A stretch of 64,000 bases of DNA, taken from positions 11,707,198-11,771,197 of the forward strand of contig JAKOON010000011.1 of NCBI GenBank assembly GCA_022577435.1, written 5' to 3'. The position numbers and the translations under genes are program-made. Numbering within the stretch: the first letter of the stretch is position 1; each line of letters opens with the position of its first letter. This stretch comes from Embiotoca jacksoni. Lineage: Eukaryota; Chordata; Actinopteri; Embiotocidae. Positions 12,121-24,386 of this stretch are shown in pieces. The notes under the pieces are model-generated. The model was not told the DNA's origin. It worked only from the letters and a program-made list of their open reading frames with translations, and did not search any database.

Positions 12121-13158
12121 GGAATAAATGTACGAATAACCCAGAAATATATTGCCTTCAGCTTAAAAATATCGACACTAAAAGACGCAAAGAAAAAAAA
12201 AAGCACCTAAATTCAAAACACAACACCCAATAAATAGATTATAATAAAATGGTCAAATGTATTGAGCAAGAAACGTAAAAATAGTATATCCCCATAAAAA
12301 TGATCAAGAAATTTCTATTTATTACTAATCAATATCTAACGACTAATCCTGATGGTTTGGTATTCAGTAACAGCTTCTTATGGACCGTACTGTAACTTTT
12401 ACTCTTCCACAAGAGCTGAACTGTAACTTTAAGGCCGTTTGCGTGATTTCTGCTGCCCCGACTTCTCGGCAAAATCTTCAAAAAACATACCTGTTCGTGC
12501 GTCAGAGGTCAGCAGCGACACGTGGCCTCTGGATACACGGCAGCCTCTGCAGAGAAGAAACAGAGACGCAGTTACACAGTGGCCTTTTCTTCATTTATGT
12601 GTGATGTTTTCAGTGCGGGGCTCTCCGATACCTCCTCGCCTCGCGCCGGCTGCCACCACCTCGGGCAACAGCTTCCGCTGTTTCCGTGTTGGACAGCTCG
12701 TCGGGATAAATGACACGTGTCGGCGGAGGGGCGGCCGAGGGAGAGGAGGCCGAGCCGACGTGTGGTGGATGTAAGTGGACGGGCGAGATCCAGAGTGACG
12801 CGCCGGGATTTATTGGACACAGTTCACCGACACGGAGCTGCGGCAGGAATAACACACGGTATATGAATTTCCTGAGGGTTTTTTTTTTTTTGGTTCACTG
12901 TTTTTATTCTGTGCTTTGCAAACATCTGACTCACTGTTTCTATTTATCTAGTTGCATGTAACTGCAAAATCAATTAAAAAAAAAATTAAAAAAAGCACTT
13001 TCATGCTTTTAAATATCATTTTACTTGTTTTAATGGCAAATGTGATGCAAAACACCAGTAAAATGACACACCGTAAAAATACAGGACAATAAAAGAAGAT
13101 ATAAATATATATATTACAAATTATAATTAATTATAAATATTACCACAATCAGGAGTTG

Positions 13159-13160
<2 letters not shown>

Positions 13161-13190
<30 letters not shown>
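13161..13190 (+). repeat. (AT)15 microsatellite
   Basis: Pure AT dinucleotide tract. Confidence 0.95.
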
Positions 13191-13193
<3 letters not shown>

Positions 13194-13816
13194 TAGTAAT
13201 TAATTTTTATCACCATTTTTATTTTACATTGTAGTTTAGTACTTGAAACCCAATATAACAATCCATGTCTTATTGGATTTTTTTTTTTTTTTTTTTTTTT
13301 AAATAAATTGGACAGGCAAATCGTTGTTCGTTGTCCAACATGATTGGGTACGTACACAGTATATAAAGATGGCCGCCACGTCACCGCTTCCTCCCTGTCA
13401 ATCATGACCACACACACACTCTTTCTATAGCCTCAAATCACTGAACGATAATAAACTGATCTTGAAACTAAATAAACATCAACTGATAATAAGTGTTTGC
13501 TTTGACAGTAAATTTCATTTCTTTTAGTTTTGAAACTTTTGATCATGCTCCATTTTTTCACATAAAGGGGGCGGGGCTTATCACCTACACCAGCCAGATG
13601 GGGGCGATGTAGATATTGTGATTTCATTTCTGCTAGAACAGTCATGTCGTCCATCTTTATATCAAGTGTGTGGCTAAAACTAACAAGTGTGGGTCCTGAC
13701 GCCGCTCGCCATTATCTTCTAGTACCCTGTTTCTCTTTATGAGCCGAATATAAAGACGAGTGTGAAAAAAACAACAACGAATAAGAGATAGAAAAGGACC
13801 GACCAGATGGAGACAG

Positions 13817-13817
<1 letters not shown>

Positions 13818-13857
<40 letters not shown>

Positions 13858-13876
13858 TGTGTGTTTGTGTGTGTGT
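13818..13876 (+). repeat. (GT)n microsatellite
   Basis: GT tract of nearly 60 bp, interrupted by TTTGT near its end. Confidence 0.95.
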
Positions 13877-14019
13877 AATAATCCAATTCTATTGGGTTCA
13901 AACAAATAAGGATGTTATCCTGTTAGAAAGTAGCCGTTGTGCTCGGGGGTTTGCTGTGACATGGTTAAATGTCAGACTCCATCTCTGCAAAGACTAATAG
14001 GATGAGAACGAACACACAC

Positions 14020-14030
14020 ATGCACGCACG

Positions 14031-14092
<62 letters not shown>
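14020..14092 (+). repeat. (CA)n microsatellite
   Basis: CACG-type start followed by a pure CA tract of about 55 bp. Confidence 0.95.
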
Positions 14093-15399
14093 ATTGTCCA
14101 TTGTAATGGTTTTCCCCCACTGGTCTATTTTGCCAGTAGATCAGTGTTTTACCGGCCCAGTAGCCAAAATATAAAATTTTTTTTGGATGATCTATTATTT
14201 ACAGCAATTACAGCAGCGTAGTTCTCTGCCTTTATCAGGCAGTGCAGCAGCTTTCTCCATTCGTATACTAGGCAAGTTAGCATGTAGCAGCAAACCCTAA
14301 CCCTTTTTTTTTTCTCTCTCCAGTATTATTTAAAATTGACTTAATGCCCTTTTTCGTGGGGCATAAAACACTCAGTTACGAAGAATTCATGTTTACAAGT
14401 CCAAAAGATAAAAAAAAAAAAAAAAAGGCAAATTCTGGTATTTTGTTTTTTGTTTGTTTTGTTTGTAGTTTAAAACATTTCATCTTTGTAGGGAAGAGTA
14501 GCAGCTAGCAGTTGTCTCCATTTTCCCTATAATTAGTACCACCGTAAGTTTCTTAGAAATATCTTGCAATTTGCAAGATTGGTGGCCGGTGGCCAATTTA
14601 ATTCTGGCCACCGATTTCAGGTGTTAAATAAACCGTCGGTGTGGAGCAGCTGCAGTGCCCCAGCGTACAGAGAATTGGCTACAGTGTGTGTTGGAGTGTG
14701 AACCTGGAGGGCCGTTCAGCGGCTCGAGCGGCGGGTAATTGATTTCAGTGGCGGCTCGCAGAGAGCTCAAGAGTTACAGATAGTCACGCGGCTCTGCTGC
14801 TGGTTGAAACCGAGCGATCTGTGTGAAATGCTTTTATGCCGACGCCGCAGTTCCCCGGGTCACGGAGTCGCGCTTTTGCTTCCTCACTTTCTCTGGAGAT
14901 TTCTCTGGATGTTCAGGCACTTTTTCAGCTGGTCGGTCGTCATTCTCTCCGCTTCGTTTTCGGCCCGTCTGTCCAAAAGAGGCAGAAATGAGTGAAGTTG
15001 GCGGGAAGAAGCCTCGGGAGTTAAATCTGCTGCGCTCCGTTCTAGTCTGCTTGTGTTTCAAACATCAAACATTCATGCCTGCAGATTTATTCAGTGATTG
15101 TGAAACACGGGTGCAAGAGAAGCAACGCGGAAATATTTCACACATCGTGGACGTTATGATAGAAATTTTAATGTGAAATATCTTCATCCTGATGCAGATT
15201 AGTTATTAAACACAGAGGAACAGGGAGAGAAATAAACAGAATCCAGCTGTTTGTTAGCATCACAACCGTCCGCGAAGGAGAAGGTGTCGTACACGTAAGA
15301 AGAACGCGTATGTAAACAGAGGTAGGTCACGTGACCGTCGGCATTAGAGAAAGGCTGTTGAAGTGCACATTAGGAGTAAGGAGGGGTGTCATAACTCAT

Positions 15400-15427
15400 G
15401 GACTTCCACCTGAGAGGGTGGAAGTCC
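15400..15427. repeat. Perfect 11-bp inverted repeat
   Basis: GGACTTCCACC and its exact complement GGTGGAAGTCC flank a six-base loop. No T-tract or gene context gives it a role. Confidence 0.7.
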
Positions 15428-16060
15428 GACCAACTGTGATGTCGCCGTTTGGTTTGTAAGTTCCCGTTTTGAAGCCCGAGTTTTGTCATTTCAGCCGCCG
15501 CCATCTTGTTTTTTTGAGAACCGAGCGCTGAATCTGACTCGATCTGATTGGGAACCGAGCGGCAACCAGCAGCGACGTCGCCGGTTGGTTTGTGAACAGC
15601 CGTTGTGAAGCCTCAAATTCAGAATATGTCCGCTCGGAGCGGTTTGGAGCAGGAAGTGACCATATTTGGGCGAGCTGGGGGGAGGGGCGAGCGGGGGATC
15701 TGACTCGATCCGATGGGAAACCTGACAATACGACGTCCCGCCCACCGATAGCCGTAAACTGACTGCACCACAGGCCTGTCAATCAAACAGACACGTCTTT
15801 GAGGCCTATTTTCGAATTAATGACGGATTGTTTTCAGATGGACCGCCAGAAAACTAATAAGAAGGAGCGACTTTAGCTAACAACAGAGATAACTGGTGGA
15901 GAAATTTCATTGACTTAGAATTTGATGAGAAGTTGAATAGGAGTCTATGGAGGCTTATTGGAGCCAACCTCTAGTGGCACTCGGTGGTATTGCAGCTTAA
16001 GGCGCTTCCACATCGACCTCAATTTTCAATATTTTTAAATATAGTCTGTGGTTATCTTTT
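15420..16060 (+). repeat. Dispersed repeat, longest copy of family A
   Basis: The longest copy seen in the window. The left half has two ATCTGACTCGATC-type blocks and a GCCTGTCAATCAAACAGAC block. The middle has TTTCAGATGGACCGCCAG. The right half has GAGTCTATGGAGGCTTATTG, CCTCTAGTGGCACTCGGTGG and a TATAGTCTGTGG end. Shorter fragments elsewhere match either half. No open frame is evident, suggesting a non-autonomous element. Confidence 0.6.
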
Positions 16061-16976
16061 CCTGAAGAACATGACACGGATATGATTCCCTCTAGTGGAG
16101 AGCCGTGTGTATTTGCCAAACAACAAACAAGTCTAAATTTGAACAACACGCTCTGAGACATACGCCCTGCACCAGCCAACCGAGAGTCACAGGCAAACTA
16201 ACAGCAAGCCTGAGAAGTAGTAAATAATGACATCCATTAATTTCAGATTATTGTACTGAGCACATCAAAGTCACCTTTTAAGGTCAGCAAACAGGAAATG
16301 AAAGCGGTTGGTGGTATTACTAACCACAGTGAGCTCTGTCATAAAAGAGGAAGCGGCTGAAAATGGCAGTTTCCATCAGCAGCAAACAGATAAAGATGAA
16401 ACACAAACATGGCAAAGGATTCACACGTGCGACTCTACTTAAAACCTGACGTAATGATCGCATTTAATTCAGTTTTGAGGGTCGTATTTATCCCACACGG
16501 TTCACATACATGAGTTGTTGGTTTTTTTTTCTCCCTCCACCGAAATCTTTCTCTGTGAAGCTTCTCCAGGAAAATAATAACACACCGCAAAGAAAAACAT
16601 TAGCTGCGGCCCGTTCCATTAGATGGAGAGGAGGAGGTGAACCCGGTGGAGGAAGAGGCGGTAAAGGGAAAAGAGAGGTGAAACATGGGGGAGTCGGCTG
16701 CGAAAAATGACTGAAAACCGGAGCTGAAACGAGAGGACGAGAGGTAGGTGGTGCGGTATGGATTTCATCGGGTGCCACAGCAGAAAGAGCGTGTGATGGA
16801 GTGTATGAAAACAGAGGGATTAACGGAAAACATTTACTCCGATCGCTCTGACAAATCCTGTTGCAGCAAAAGGAGATGGACGGATGGGACGAGTCAAATG
16901 TGCCACCGTGAAAGTCTGACGTACCCGCAGGTACCCGTTCGTTCGCACAGGAACCCGTGTATGCAGTTGTCACCAT

Positions 16977-17335
16977 CACGAAGAGACACAAAACTATAGC
17001 AAAGATACACAATAGACAACAAAGAGATCCAAACCAGCTGCAAAGATACACAAAAAAAACACCTAACAAACCTAAAAGAGACACAAAACAACCACAAAAA
17101 AAACACCTAACAAACCTCAAAGAGACACAAAACAACCATGTTGTTACAAAAAACAATTACAAAGAGATGCAAAACAACTTCAGAGACACAAAACTAGCAC
17201 ACAAAAAACACCTAAGAAACCTCAAAGAGACACAAAACAATTACTAAGAGACACAAAAAACAGCTACAAAGGGCCACAAAACAACGACAAAGAGCCAAAA
17301 AAACATTTACAAAAAGACACAAAACAACCAGAGAC
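16977..17335 (-). repeat. Interspersed minisatellite (family C)
   Basis: Degenerate repeats of ACAAAACAACCACAAAGAGA with a period of about 20 bp. The same motif appears on the other strand as TTTGTGTCTCTTTGTGGTTG at 42676-42992 and 54466-54890, and again in this orientation at 55936-56045. It produces long artificial open frames. Confidence 0.8.
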
Positions 17336-17973
17336 AACTTCTGCTGTATGAAAACTTTGTAAAAACGCTGTTTATCAGCCCTCTGAGAATATCCTCCGAG
17401 TTTGACATGATGTCAGCTGTTTTTTTTCCGTTGTTGTTACGCACGTGTACGATTGTTATGTACATAGTCGAAACCATTCCTACTGCTTTTTATTCCCCGC
17501 TCTCTCTGCTCTCTTCAGACTTCACAAAGCAGCCGCTCATAAATGCATTTTACTGTCAGAACGGGCTCCATCGGGGGCCGATGATTCACTCCCCGGGAAG
17601 ATGCGCGTGCGATGTTTTAATGTGCCGTCATTAAGATCACTTGCCCATCGCTGCCTGCCTCGTGAGCCTCTCCCCTGCGGGACCCGACGTGGGTGCTGCT
17701 GTTAGTTCTGCCTCACAGTGGAGAGCCATTGTGCTGCCGTCTGTGGCTGTCACTCCTGAAGGCTCTCCACTCCGGGCGGAAGCCACCGAGTACCTGAGAG
17801 ACGACGCTGCTGTGTGGACAGAGATGTCGTGTTGTCCTCGCAGTGGCTTCAACCTGCCAATAAACCCCCTTTTAAAACTCATTTCAGTGCATTAATTACT
17901 TTTTCTTTTTTTCCTCTTTTTTCTTATAATCTGAAGTCTTTTTTTTTTAAATTTACTTATTTACTTTACGTTC

Positions 17974-18460
17974 TGTTGAAGTCTACCTTGACTTCCCCGA
18001 GTTTGTTGATGCGAGAGAAACCGTACTGGAACAAGAATAAGTTCAACACTTCTTTATCCAAGCAAAGATCTTTGGAGATCACACCACAGAGTGTATCTGT
18101 TACAGCCAAACGCCTAGTGAGATCTGAACACGCTGTCTGCGTTCAGATCCTCATACCCTAGCTAGGCCCACCCATTCAAGATAACCGCTGGTCTTAGTGC
18201 TTAGTGCTTTTCCACTGTCTGTACAACTCAGTATTTTCCCACTGAGTCGTTTTGCACCCCAAGTTTTGCTGTTCGCGATCATTCTGCAGTTGATATCACA
18301 ACGGCCTTGAACTCTCCTTTCTCAGTTTCTAAGACAAGCGGTCTCTTAGCAGGTGGGAGCCTGTCTTTCTAGTAGAGCACATTACTAGCAATGATATATG
18401 ATATTTACGCCATGCTATTACCAGTCATACTATATTTCATATATATATATATATTCCACA
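17974..18460 (-). repeat. 3' LTR of the endogenous retrovirus
   Basis: Paired with 24387-24863. It carries a 7-bp local duplication (CTTAGTG) absent from the other LTR and a GATAAA hexamer (18053-18058, minus) where the partner has AATAAA. Next to it is the purine tract at 18463-18472. Confidence 0.93.
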
Positions 18461-18462
18461 AT

Positions 18463-18472
18463 TCCCCCTTTT
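18463..18472 (-). other. Polypurine tract
   Basis: AAAAGGGGGA on the minus strand, directly before the 3' LTR. It would prime plus-strand synthesis. Confidence 0.8.
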
Positions 18473-18484
18473 GATCTCTTAAAA

Positions 18485-19395
18485 GAGATCACATCTAGTC
18501 CGAGAGCTCAGGATCCATTATGTCTTCCTCCTCGTGGCGCATGGGTTCGTGAGGGAATGGTCCTGTCCACCTTGGTTCGGACCACTTTCTTTTGATGACT
18601 TTCAGCAGTACCCACTCCACCTTCAGGTCCTGGTGTTCCCTCCCCCTTTTGTCCTCGGGACTCCACCTGTTTGGCGAATCCTGTAAGGAGAGCTTGTAAT
18701 TCGTTAAAATAGACCTTTGTGCCCCCTATCTGTTTCTTCGGTGATCTGTGGTCCCGGAAACATCCTCCCTGTTTGTAACTCAAATGGGGTGAACCCTGTA
18801 CCCTGATTAACCGAACATCTTATGGACATCATGGCTAGTGGCAGAGCATCTGACCAACACAACTTGGTTTGGGCACCAATCTTTGCTATCTTGTTCTTCA
18901 GGGTCTGGTTCATTCTTTCTACCCTTCCCTGTGACTGAGGATGATATACTGCCCTAAAAGCGTGTTTCAACCCCAGTGCGGCCTCTACCTGTTGTAAATC
19001 TTTATTCTTAAAATGGGTCCCGTTGTCTGACCGGATTTTTTTCGGGGAAACCCATGTCTGGGTATGTACTGGTTTATCAGGAACTTAATCACTGATTTTC
19101 CATCCTCCCTTTTTGTAGGCCATGCTTCTGGCCATCCAGTGTACGCATCTACACACATCAGTACGTACCGGAACCCTCGGCAGCTGTCTATCATATCTGT
19201 ATCGTCGATTACGATCTCTCTGCCTGCTGTGGTGATGAGTTGAAACTTTCCTATTTCTGGTTTGAGTGTGGATTTTGTATTATATGTGGTACAGATGGTG
19301 CACTCTTTAACCCAGTTTTTTACCATGTCTTTTAGGAACGGGTGCCACCATTGGTCCAGATTGCGCATCATCTGTGCTGTTCCCACATATCCCAC
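18485..19395 (-). pseudogene. Retroviral integrase, frame-broken
   Basis: On the minus strand, frame 19395-18985 holds the zinc-binding end (CTICTTYN) and the start of the core, with a catalytic-type D in VLMCVDAYTGWPEAW. The frame is lost at an A-rich run near 19045. The core resumes in another frame at about 18970 with the HPQSQGRVERMN block that carries the catalytic E. A further shift separates the C-terminal domain (tryptophan-rich block near 18560-18600, also partly visible in the frame 18783-18508). At least two frameshifts therefore disable it. No envelope gene follows. Confidence 0.88.
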
Positions 19396-19500
19396 CCCAT
19401 GTGCTTCTTCAAAAGCAGTTTCCCTTCATCCTGGTGGGAGAATTAGCCTCCCATCCGGACCGCTCCACAACCCCGTACTCTCTATTGCTCCTCGAGTTTT

Positions 19501-20625
19501 TCACACGGTTTTCTCCTGTGGTGAGGCCTGTTGTTGAAATTCTTGAAGTTGCTTGAGCATGTGGTCTGCTTCTTCTTCCTGTTCTGAACACATCATGATT
19601 TTTGGTGTTTGATATCCTGCTGCTTGCTTGGCGGCTCTGTCTGCTGCTGCATTTCCTTTTGCTGTGTTTGAATTTCTGAGATCGTGTCCCTTATATTTTA
19701 CTACTGCTACTCTGTTTGGTAATAGCAGGGCTTCTGCTGGTTCTTTCATCTCAGTCTCATGTTTTATCGGTTTGTTGGAGGTTGTTAGGAACCCTGCTCT
19801 TAACCACTGGCATAGTTCCACATGTACTGCCCCTGCAGTGTATGCTGAGTCTGTGTATATATTGACATCTTGTCCTTTGCTCAATTTCAAAGCTTCTATT
19901 ACTGCTATCAGTTCTGCTCTCTGAGCTGATTGTTGTCCTTTCAGTCTTTCAGCTTTTTTTGTTTCCATTCTGCCTTCTACGTTTTCCACGACTGCATAGG
20001 CTGCCTTCAGTCCTTCCTTATCGTCCCTAAAGCAGCATCCACCTGTGTATAGATGTTTTCCCGTTGGGAAGGCCTCTGCCTGTAAATCAGGTCGGATTTT
20101 TCCTTCCTGCTCTACTTTTTCTTTACATGTGTGTGGCTCCCCTGCTCCCATTCTATCTGCCATGTTGATCCCTTCATGTGTGTACAGTATGTGATGTGTG
20201 GTGATGTCAGTGTTTTGTCCAGCCTGGTCTGTCTTAGTGATGACATGGTGAACGCTGTAGAATTCACATATGCCACGACTGTGTGTGTGGTGAGTACTAT
20301 CAGTTGATGTTGCATGACTATGTGTGACGTTTTCTGCAAAATCTTGGCCACTCCCGCTGCATGTCTTGTGCATGGTGGGTGCCTGTTTTCTGTAGCATCT
20401 AGCGTCACCCTTACATACATCAGCATCTTCCTGTCCTGTCACCCCCCCTTTTTCTTGAAACAGTACACCATTTGCTGTCTGGGCTGTTTCAGAAACATCC
20501 AGATAAAATGGAACTCTGTAGTCAGGGACAGCCAGATCAGAAGCAGTGCTAAAAGCGTTTTTGAGTGATATAAACGCCATTTCTGCCTGCGCTGTCCAGA
20601 ATAAGGCGGCAGTAAGGTTCCTCCT
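19501..20625 (-). pseudogene. Retroviral reverse transcriptase connection and RNase H
   Basis: The open frame 20580-19501 (359 codons) begins inside the thumb/connection part of reverse transcriptase; similarity extends slightly upstream to about 20625. RNase H follows: a position normally D in the YTDG motif reads YTGG here (near 20055), the E is in QRAELIAV, the next D is in IYTDSAYT, and the last D is in AAADRAAK. Loss of the first catalytic aspartate should inactivate it. No YxDD palm motif is found upstream. The insert between the connection and RNase H is long and Thr/His-rich, unlike typical gammaretroviruses. Confidence 0.85.
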
Positions 20626-20639
20626 AGTCTTTTGCTCAT

Positions 20640-22110
20640 TACCTTTTCTTTTATTTATTTTATGTTGTGGTCCTAATGTTCTATTATTATTTATCTACTT
20701 ATTCTACTCTGCCCTTCTACTTCTGGTGTGACTACCGCTCTCCTATACTACACTGTCTTTGGGCCCCTTTTAAACTTTAACTTTTACGTCTTAAATCTTA
20801 GTGTTCTCTTATTTTCTTTGATCTATCTTATCCTTAACTTTGATCTCTTAACTTCGGTCTATCTTTTCTATTAACTCATCTCTAACTAATCTCATATTAT
20901 TTTAAGTTGATTTATTTTACTTTATCTTATCCAATCAATCAACTATTCTTCTGAGACAGGTACTGTTTCAGAAGTTGAATTGCTTGTTCATCAGACTTCC
21001 TATTTGATTGCTTACTCATTTTTCCACATCACCGCCCCCTTTGATCCTCTGTAGCATTCTGTTGTTAGCGTCTCCTATCAGTGATCACGTGACAGGTATG
21101 AAAGGAGTTCGAGTCGGTGGAGCCTGTCGAGGTCAGCCAACTGTTTCTGACACCCAGATTGTCCGTGCCTCCCGTATTTGTGGGAGGACGTTTCCCCACC
21201 GGATCCGTCTCGGTGTTTCACGGCCTCTTGTCATGATTTCAGTGTGTCTTTTCTTTTTTTGGTTTTTATTTTGATGCCTGTTGCTGGTGGTTGCTCCGAG
21301 GAGGAGTGTTTGTCTCTGTCCTCACTCTCTCTGTCAGCTTCTTGCGGTGCGGGCATGGTGCTGGTCTGCTGTATTGCCTCCTTTGCTCTCAGGGTGGCTT
21401 GACTGTGTGCTGTCGCAGAGTTTCATTTTCCTCTGCACTGGTAGAGTCCTCCTGCTTCTCTCTCTGGCTACCACACCCAAACCCTCTCAATCTGTCCGTG
21501 ATCTTTGCATCTTATAATATCTCTCGTTTTTACTGTGGGTTTGTTTGATTTTTTTCCCACCTTAGGGCTCTCACGGGGCTGTGATGCAGATTTTGCTGTC
21601 TCTAACCTAATTTTCTCCCTTAATTTCCCCATTATTTGTGTCCTTATTACTTATCAGTAGCTTTGCGTCTGATGTCATCTAATTGGCGTTTCAAAAGCTG
21701 AGCCTGTGCCTGTAACAGCTCCTCCTCCTGTTGCTTTTTCCTCTTTTATCTCTATGCTATCACTTATCTTAAGTTATTTCTTGTTTATTCATGTATTTTC
21801 TTCAATCTTTAACCCATATTTGTCTGTTTCTCTTTTTTTATTAATTGGCTTCCTTAACCATATTGCTTTTCTCTATCTTTTTTATTGTTTTATTTTTAAC
21901 TATCACTATTATTAATTGTTCCCATTCTTTTATTTATATATATTATTACATCCTGGATTATTCTAGTCATTTGTCTGTTTCCGTTGTTCTAAGTTTTTGT
22001 TTGTTTTGCCGCGATCTTTCAGCGTTAGTTTTATTCTGTTCTGATTTTATTTTTCGCTTACTTCAATTTTTTTTTATTTCTGACTGAGATTCTGCCTCTG
22101 TTTATGTTAT
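20640..22110 (-). other. Internal provirus segment without recognisable coding
   Basis: On the minus strand this part is A-rich and lacks protease (DTG) or reverse transcriptase palm motifs and any long frame. It occupies the place where protease and most of reverse transcriptase should be. Deletion with replacement, or heavy decay, are both possible. Confidence 0.6.
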
Positions 22111-22119
22111 CCTTCTCTC

Positions 22120-22515
22120 TCAGTAATTTTGTTCATCTGGTCTTTTTTTCATCTGCTCTTTCCGTTTACTCTCCCACACTTGCTGTGTGGCTCCGCCTGC
22201 TAATGCCATATTATGCAATATTCTTCTCCTATCCTGCATCTCTTTAATGACAAACATAGGCGCCTGCACTTGTGGTGGGGGCTCATATGGCGGAGGTGTA
22301 GGGGCCGATGTCAAGTTGGGGTAAAGTCTTGCTGTCACCGTTGTCTTAGGGGTGTCACTTTTTGCTGGAACGGTCATTGTTGATGTTGGGTCGGTCTTGG
22401 TCTGTATGTCTTTTGCCGGAGCGGTCATGGTTGATTGTGGATCGGTCCTGGTTTGTGTTCGTCGTCCTTTTGTTTTACTTTCATTCAATACTGCCACACA
22501 GTGGTAATTCAACAC
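22120..22515 (-). pseudogene. Gag-like fragment with PPPY motif
   Basis: A 131-codon minus-strand frame, Thr/Pro-rich, with TPPPYEPPPQ near its middle. PPPY is a late-domain motif that recruits NEDD4-type ubiquitin ligases in retroviral Gag. It is not joined in frame to the 23047-23421 piece. Assigned from composition, motif and position downstream of the leader. Confidence 0.6.
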
Positions 22516-23046
22516 ACACGTGGAGATTGAGTGTGAATGACTCCTTTAGGTCAATTTGTGGATCTAGTGAGACAAGCTTCTAGGCTGAATAAATTCAGTC
22601 CAGTCTCACTCTAGGGGTCGCCCCAGAAACCACAAATCTTTTAATTCACGCTCACTTCTTCACCAACATCACCCCTTTGTCCCCACAGAACAAGAACTTG
22701 CAGAGACTGGCTGTCTCTATAAACTTGCGTAGTCCTTGGAAGCCACCCACATTTCCCCGTATTTAAATGCTTTCAACAATCTTCAATTTCACTTCAACAT
22801 CAGACTGCAGTGGTCAGTTCTTCATAAGAAAAATTAATGACCTCACACACGCTGTATCGCCGGGCCTCTTTAAGTTTACGCCTTATACAACGATCTTTCG
22901 CTCCGACTCTAACGGAGGCAGGTCTGTAACCCTGGGTCTTTGCTACGACTCCAACGTAGACGGGACTCCAACCCTTGGGTTTTTTGGAGGACTCTAACCT
23001 CTCTGGTTTCCAAACCCTACCATGGGCTTCTAACCCCTACTTTTAT

Positions 23047-23421
23047 TCAGGACCACCCTTCTTCCTCAGACCTTGGAACACTTGTCACATACACCTGTCC
23101 GCTGTGCACTTGTAGTACTGGATACATTCCTGTTGGTGTCCGTGTTGTGTCTGGTTGTGGGGGTGATGCAGTGGGTGGAGTGTAAGGTGGTGGTTGTTTG
23201 TCTCCATGTGGTTTCTTTTCCTGTTTCTTCTCTTTAAGCTGATATTTTATACCTTGGCACCATACTCCCATCTCCGCCCATTCTCTCCGTCTATCATCTG
23301 CAGCCTTTACCGCTTTTTTGTACTTCCTTTTCTGTAACAATCCAGCTACTGCCTCACATTTCACTGCCTTCTCTTGTTCGTCTCTATATTCCTCTTCCTT
23401 GGCCCAGATCATGGACCCCAA
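23047..23421 (-). pseudogene. Gag-like fragment, charged helix and PPPY motif
   Basis: A 124-codon minus-strand frame with a Lys/Glu-rich, helix-prone first half and QPPPYTPP in the second half. The position after the leader and the late motif suggest a matrix/p12-like part of Gag. Its relation to the second PPPY piece (22120-22515) is unclear. Confidence 0.6.
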
Positions 23422-23876
23422 CGACTCCCTTTCTCTTCCTGTCTTTCCCTTTTCTTTTAATAATTTCTCTAGTTTATCTTGAACTTCCTTCTCCTTCTTC
23501 CGTGTCTCTGTACTTGGTCACATATTTGCCTGCCGATATTACCTTCTGAATTTGTATCGACAGTGGCTTCCAACCTGGCTCAGGTCCCCACCCATCGTCA
23601 CTTGTTTCCCTATCAAACTCCCCGTCCATGATTATGTTCTCTTACAGCCCACCAGTTTGTATGGAGTTCACCCGAGCAACTGGCTTAGAGACAGAGCCGG
23701 CCACTTGCGTTGACACCGTTAGGTTTCCGCGGCCCACCTCGTGTATTTCTACACTTTGGTGTTTTATACAGTTCTGTCGAGACACTGCGTCTTCTGAGAC
23801 TGGGACACTGTTTGAGAACCCCTCCCCTTACTTTTTAGGTTTCCCCAACACTCTGTTGAATGTTTCTTACCTTTTT

Positions 23877-24150
23877 GTAGAATTTATGGGAGTCGCCGCT
23901 CCCAAAGGACTCAAACCTTGTATCGCAGAATTCGGGGATCCTCAGCTCCCCGGGCCTCTAACCCAGTAGAATTTATGGGAGTCGCCGCTCCCAAAGGACT
24001 CAAACCTTGTAGAATTCGGGGGTCCTCAGTTCCCCGGGCCTCTAACCCAGCCGCCCTCCAGGCTCCATCCCCTCGTCAGAGAACGGTGGGGTCTGCCACG
24101 ACCTAGGACAGAATTTATGGGAGTTGCTACTCCCAAAGGACTCTAACCTT
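23877..24150 (-). repeat. Tandem repeats in the provirus leader
   Basis: Two near-identical units of 84-90 bp (23877-23966 and 23967-24050) and a partial third (about 24110-24150). Each contains GAATTTATGGGAGTCGCC and CTCCCAAAGGACTC blocks. They lie between the primer site and gag, where the packaging signal is expected. Confidence 0.85.
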
Positions 24151-24365
24151 TTCCCTTCTCTCCCATTATACTCTGTTATTGCATTATTTCTCTTGTTCAG
24201 CTTTTACTGGACTCCACGTTTCTATACACAGTTTTCGTTTCTTTTGGATATTGTCAATTGCAGAATTCGATTTTAACAGGTTTCTGCTTACCTTATTCTG
24301 AGCCGGCTCCGAACACTGTGTTGTCTGCGTGTTGTCCTTTAGGCCAAATTCAGAGTTTTTCTCGC

Positions 24366-24383
24366 ATCCCGGACGAGCCCCCA
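24366..24383 (-). other. Primer-binding site, tRNA-Pro type
   Basis: TGGGGGCTCGTCCGGGAT on the minus strand, an exact match to the 18-nt tRNA-Pro primer site familiar from murine-leukaemia-type viruses. It lies three bases inside the 5' LTR. Confidence 0.93.
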
Positions 24384-24386
24384 AAT

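Larger units (their letters stand above)
11689..17973. other. Intergenic, repeats and microsatellites
   Basis: No gene recognised. The interval holds a dispersed repeat fragment (11765-12120), an AT microsatellite, GT and CA microsatellites, a long copy of dispersed repeat family A (about 15420-16060), a perfect short hairpin (15400-15427) and an interspersed ACAAAGAGACAC array (16977-17335). A GC-richer patch at 12380-12860 gives overlapping frames on both strands but no domain. Confidence 0.5.

Noticed and set aside
12380..12860. Possible GC-rich gene with frames on both strands
   Set aside because: No frame shows a known domain and none has credible splice or start context.
16488..17156. 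222-codon minus-strand open frame
   Set aside because: Its first part is translation of the ACAAAGAGACAC minisatellite and the rest has no domain.
22767..23185. Plus-strand frames inside the provirus
   Set aside because: Opposite to the provirus coding strand and without viral or host similarity.
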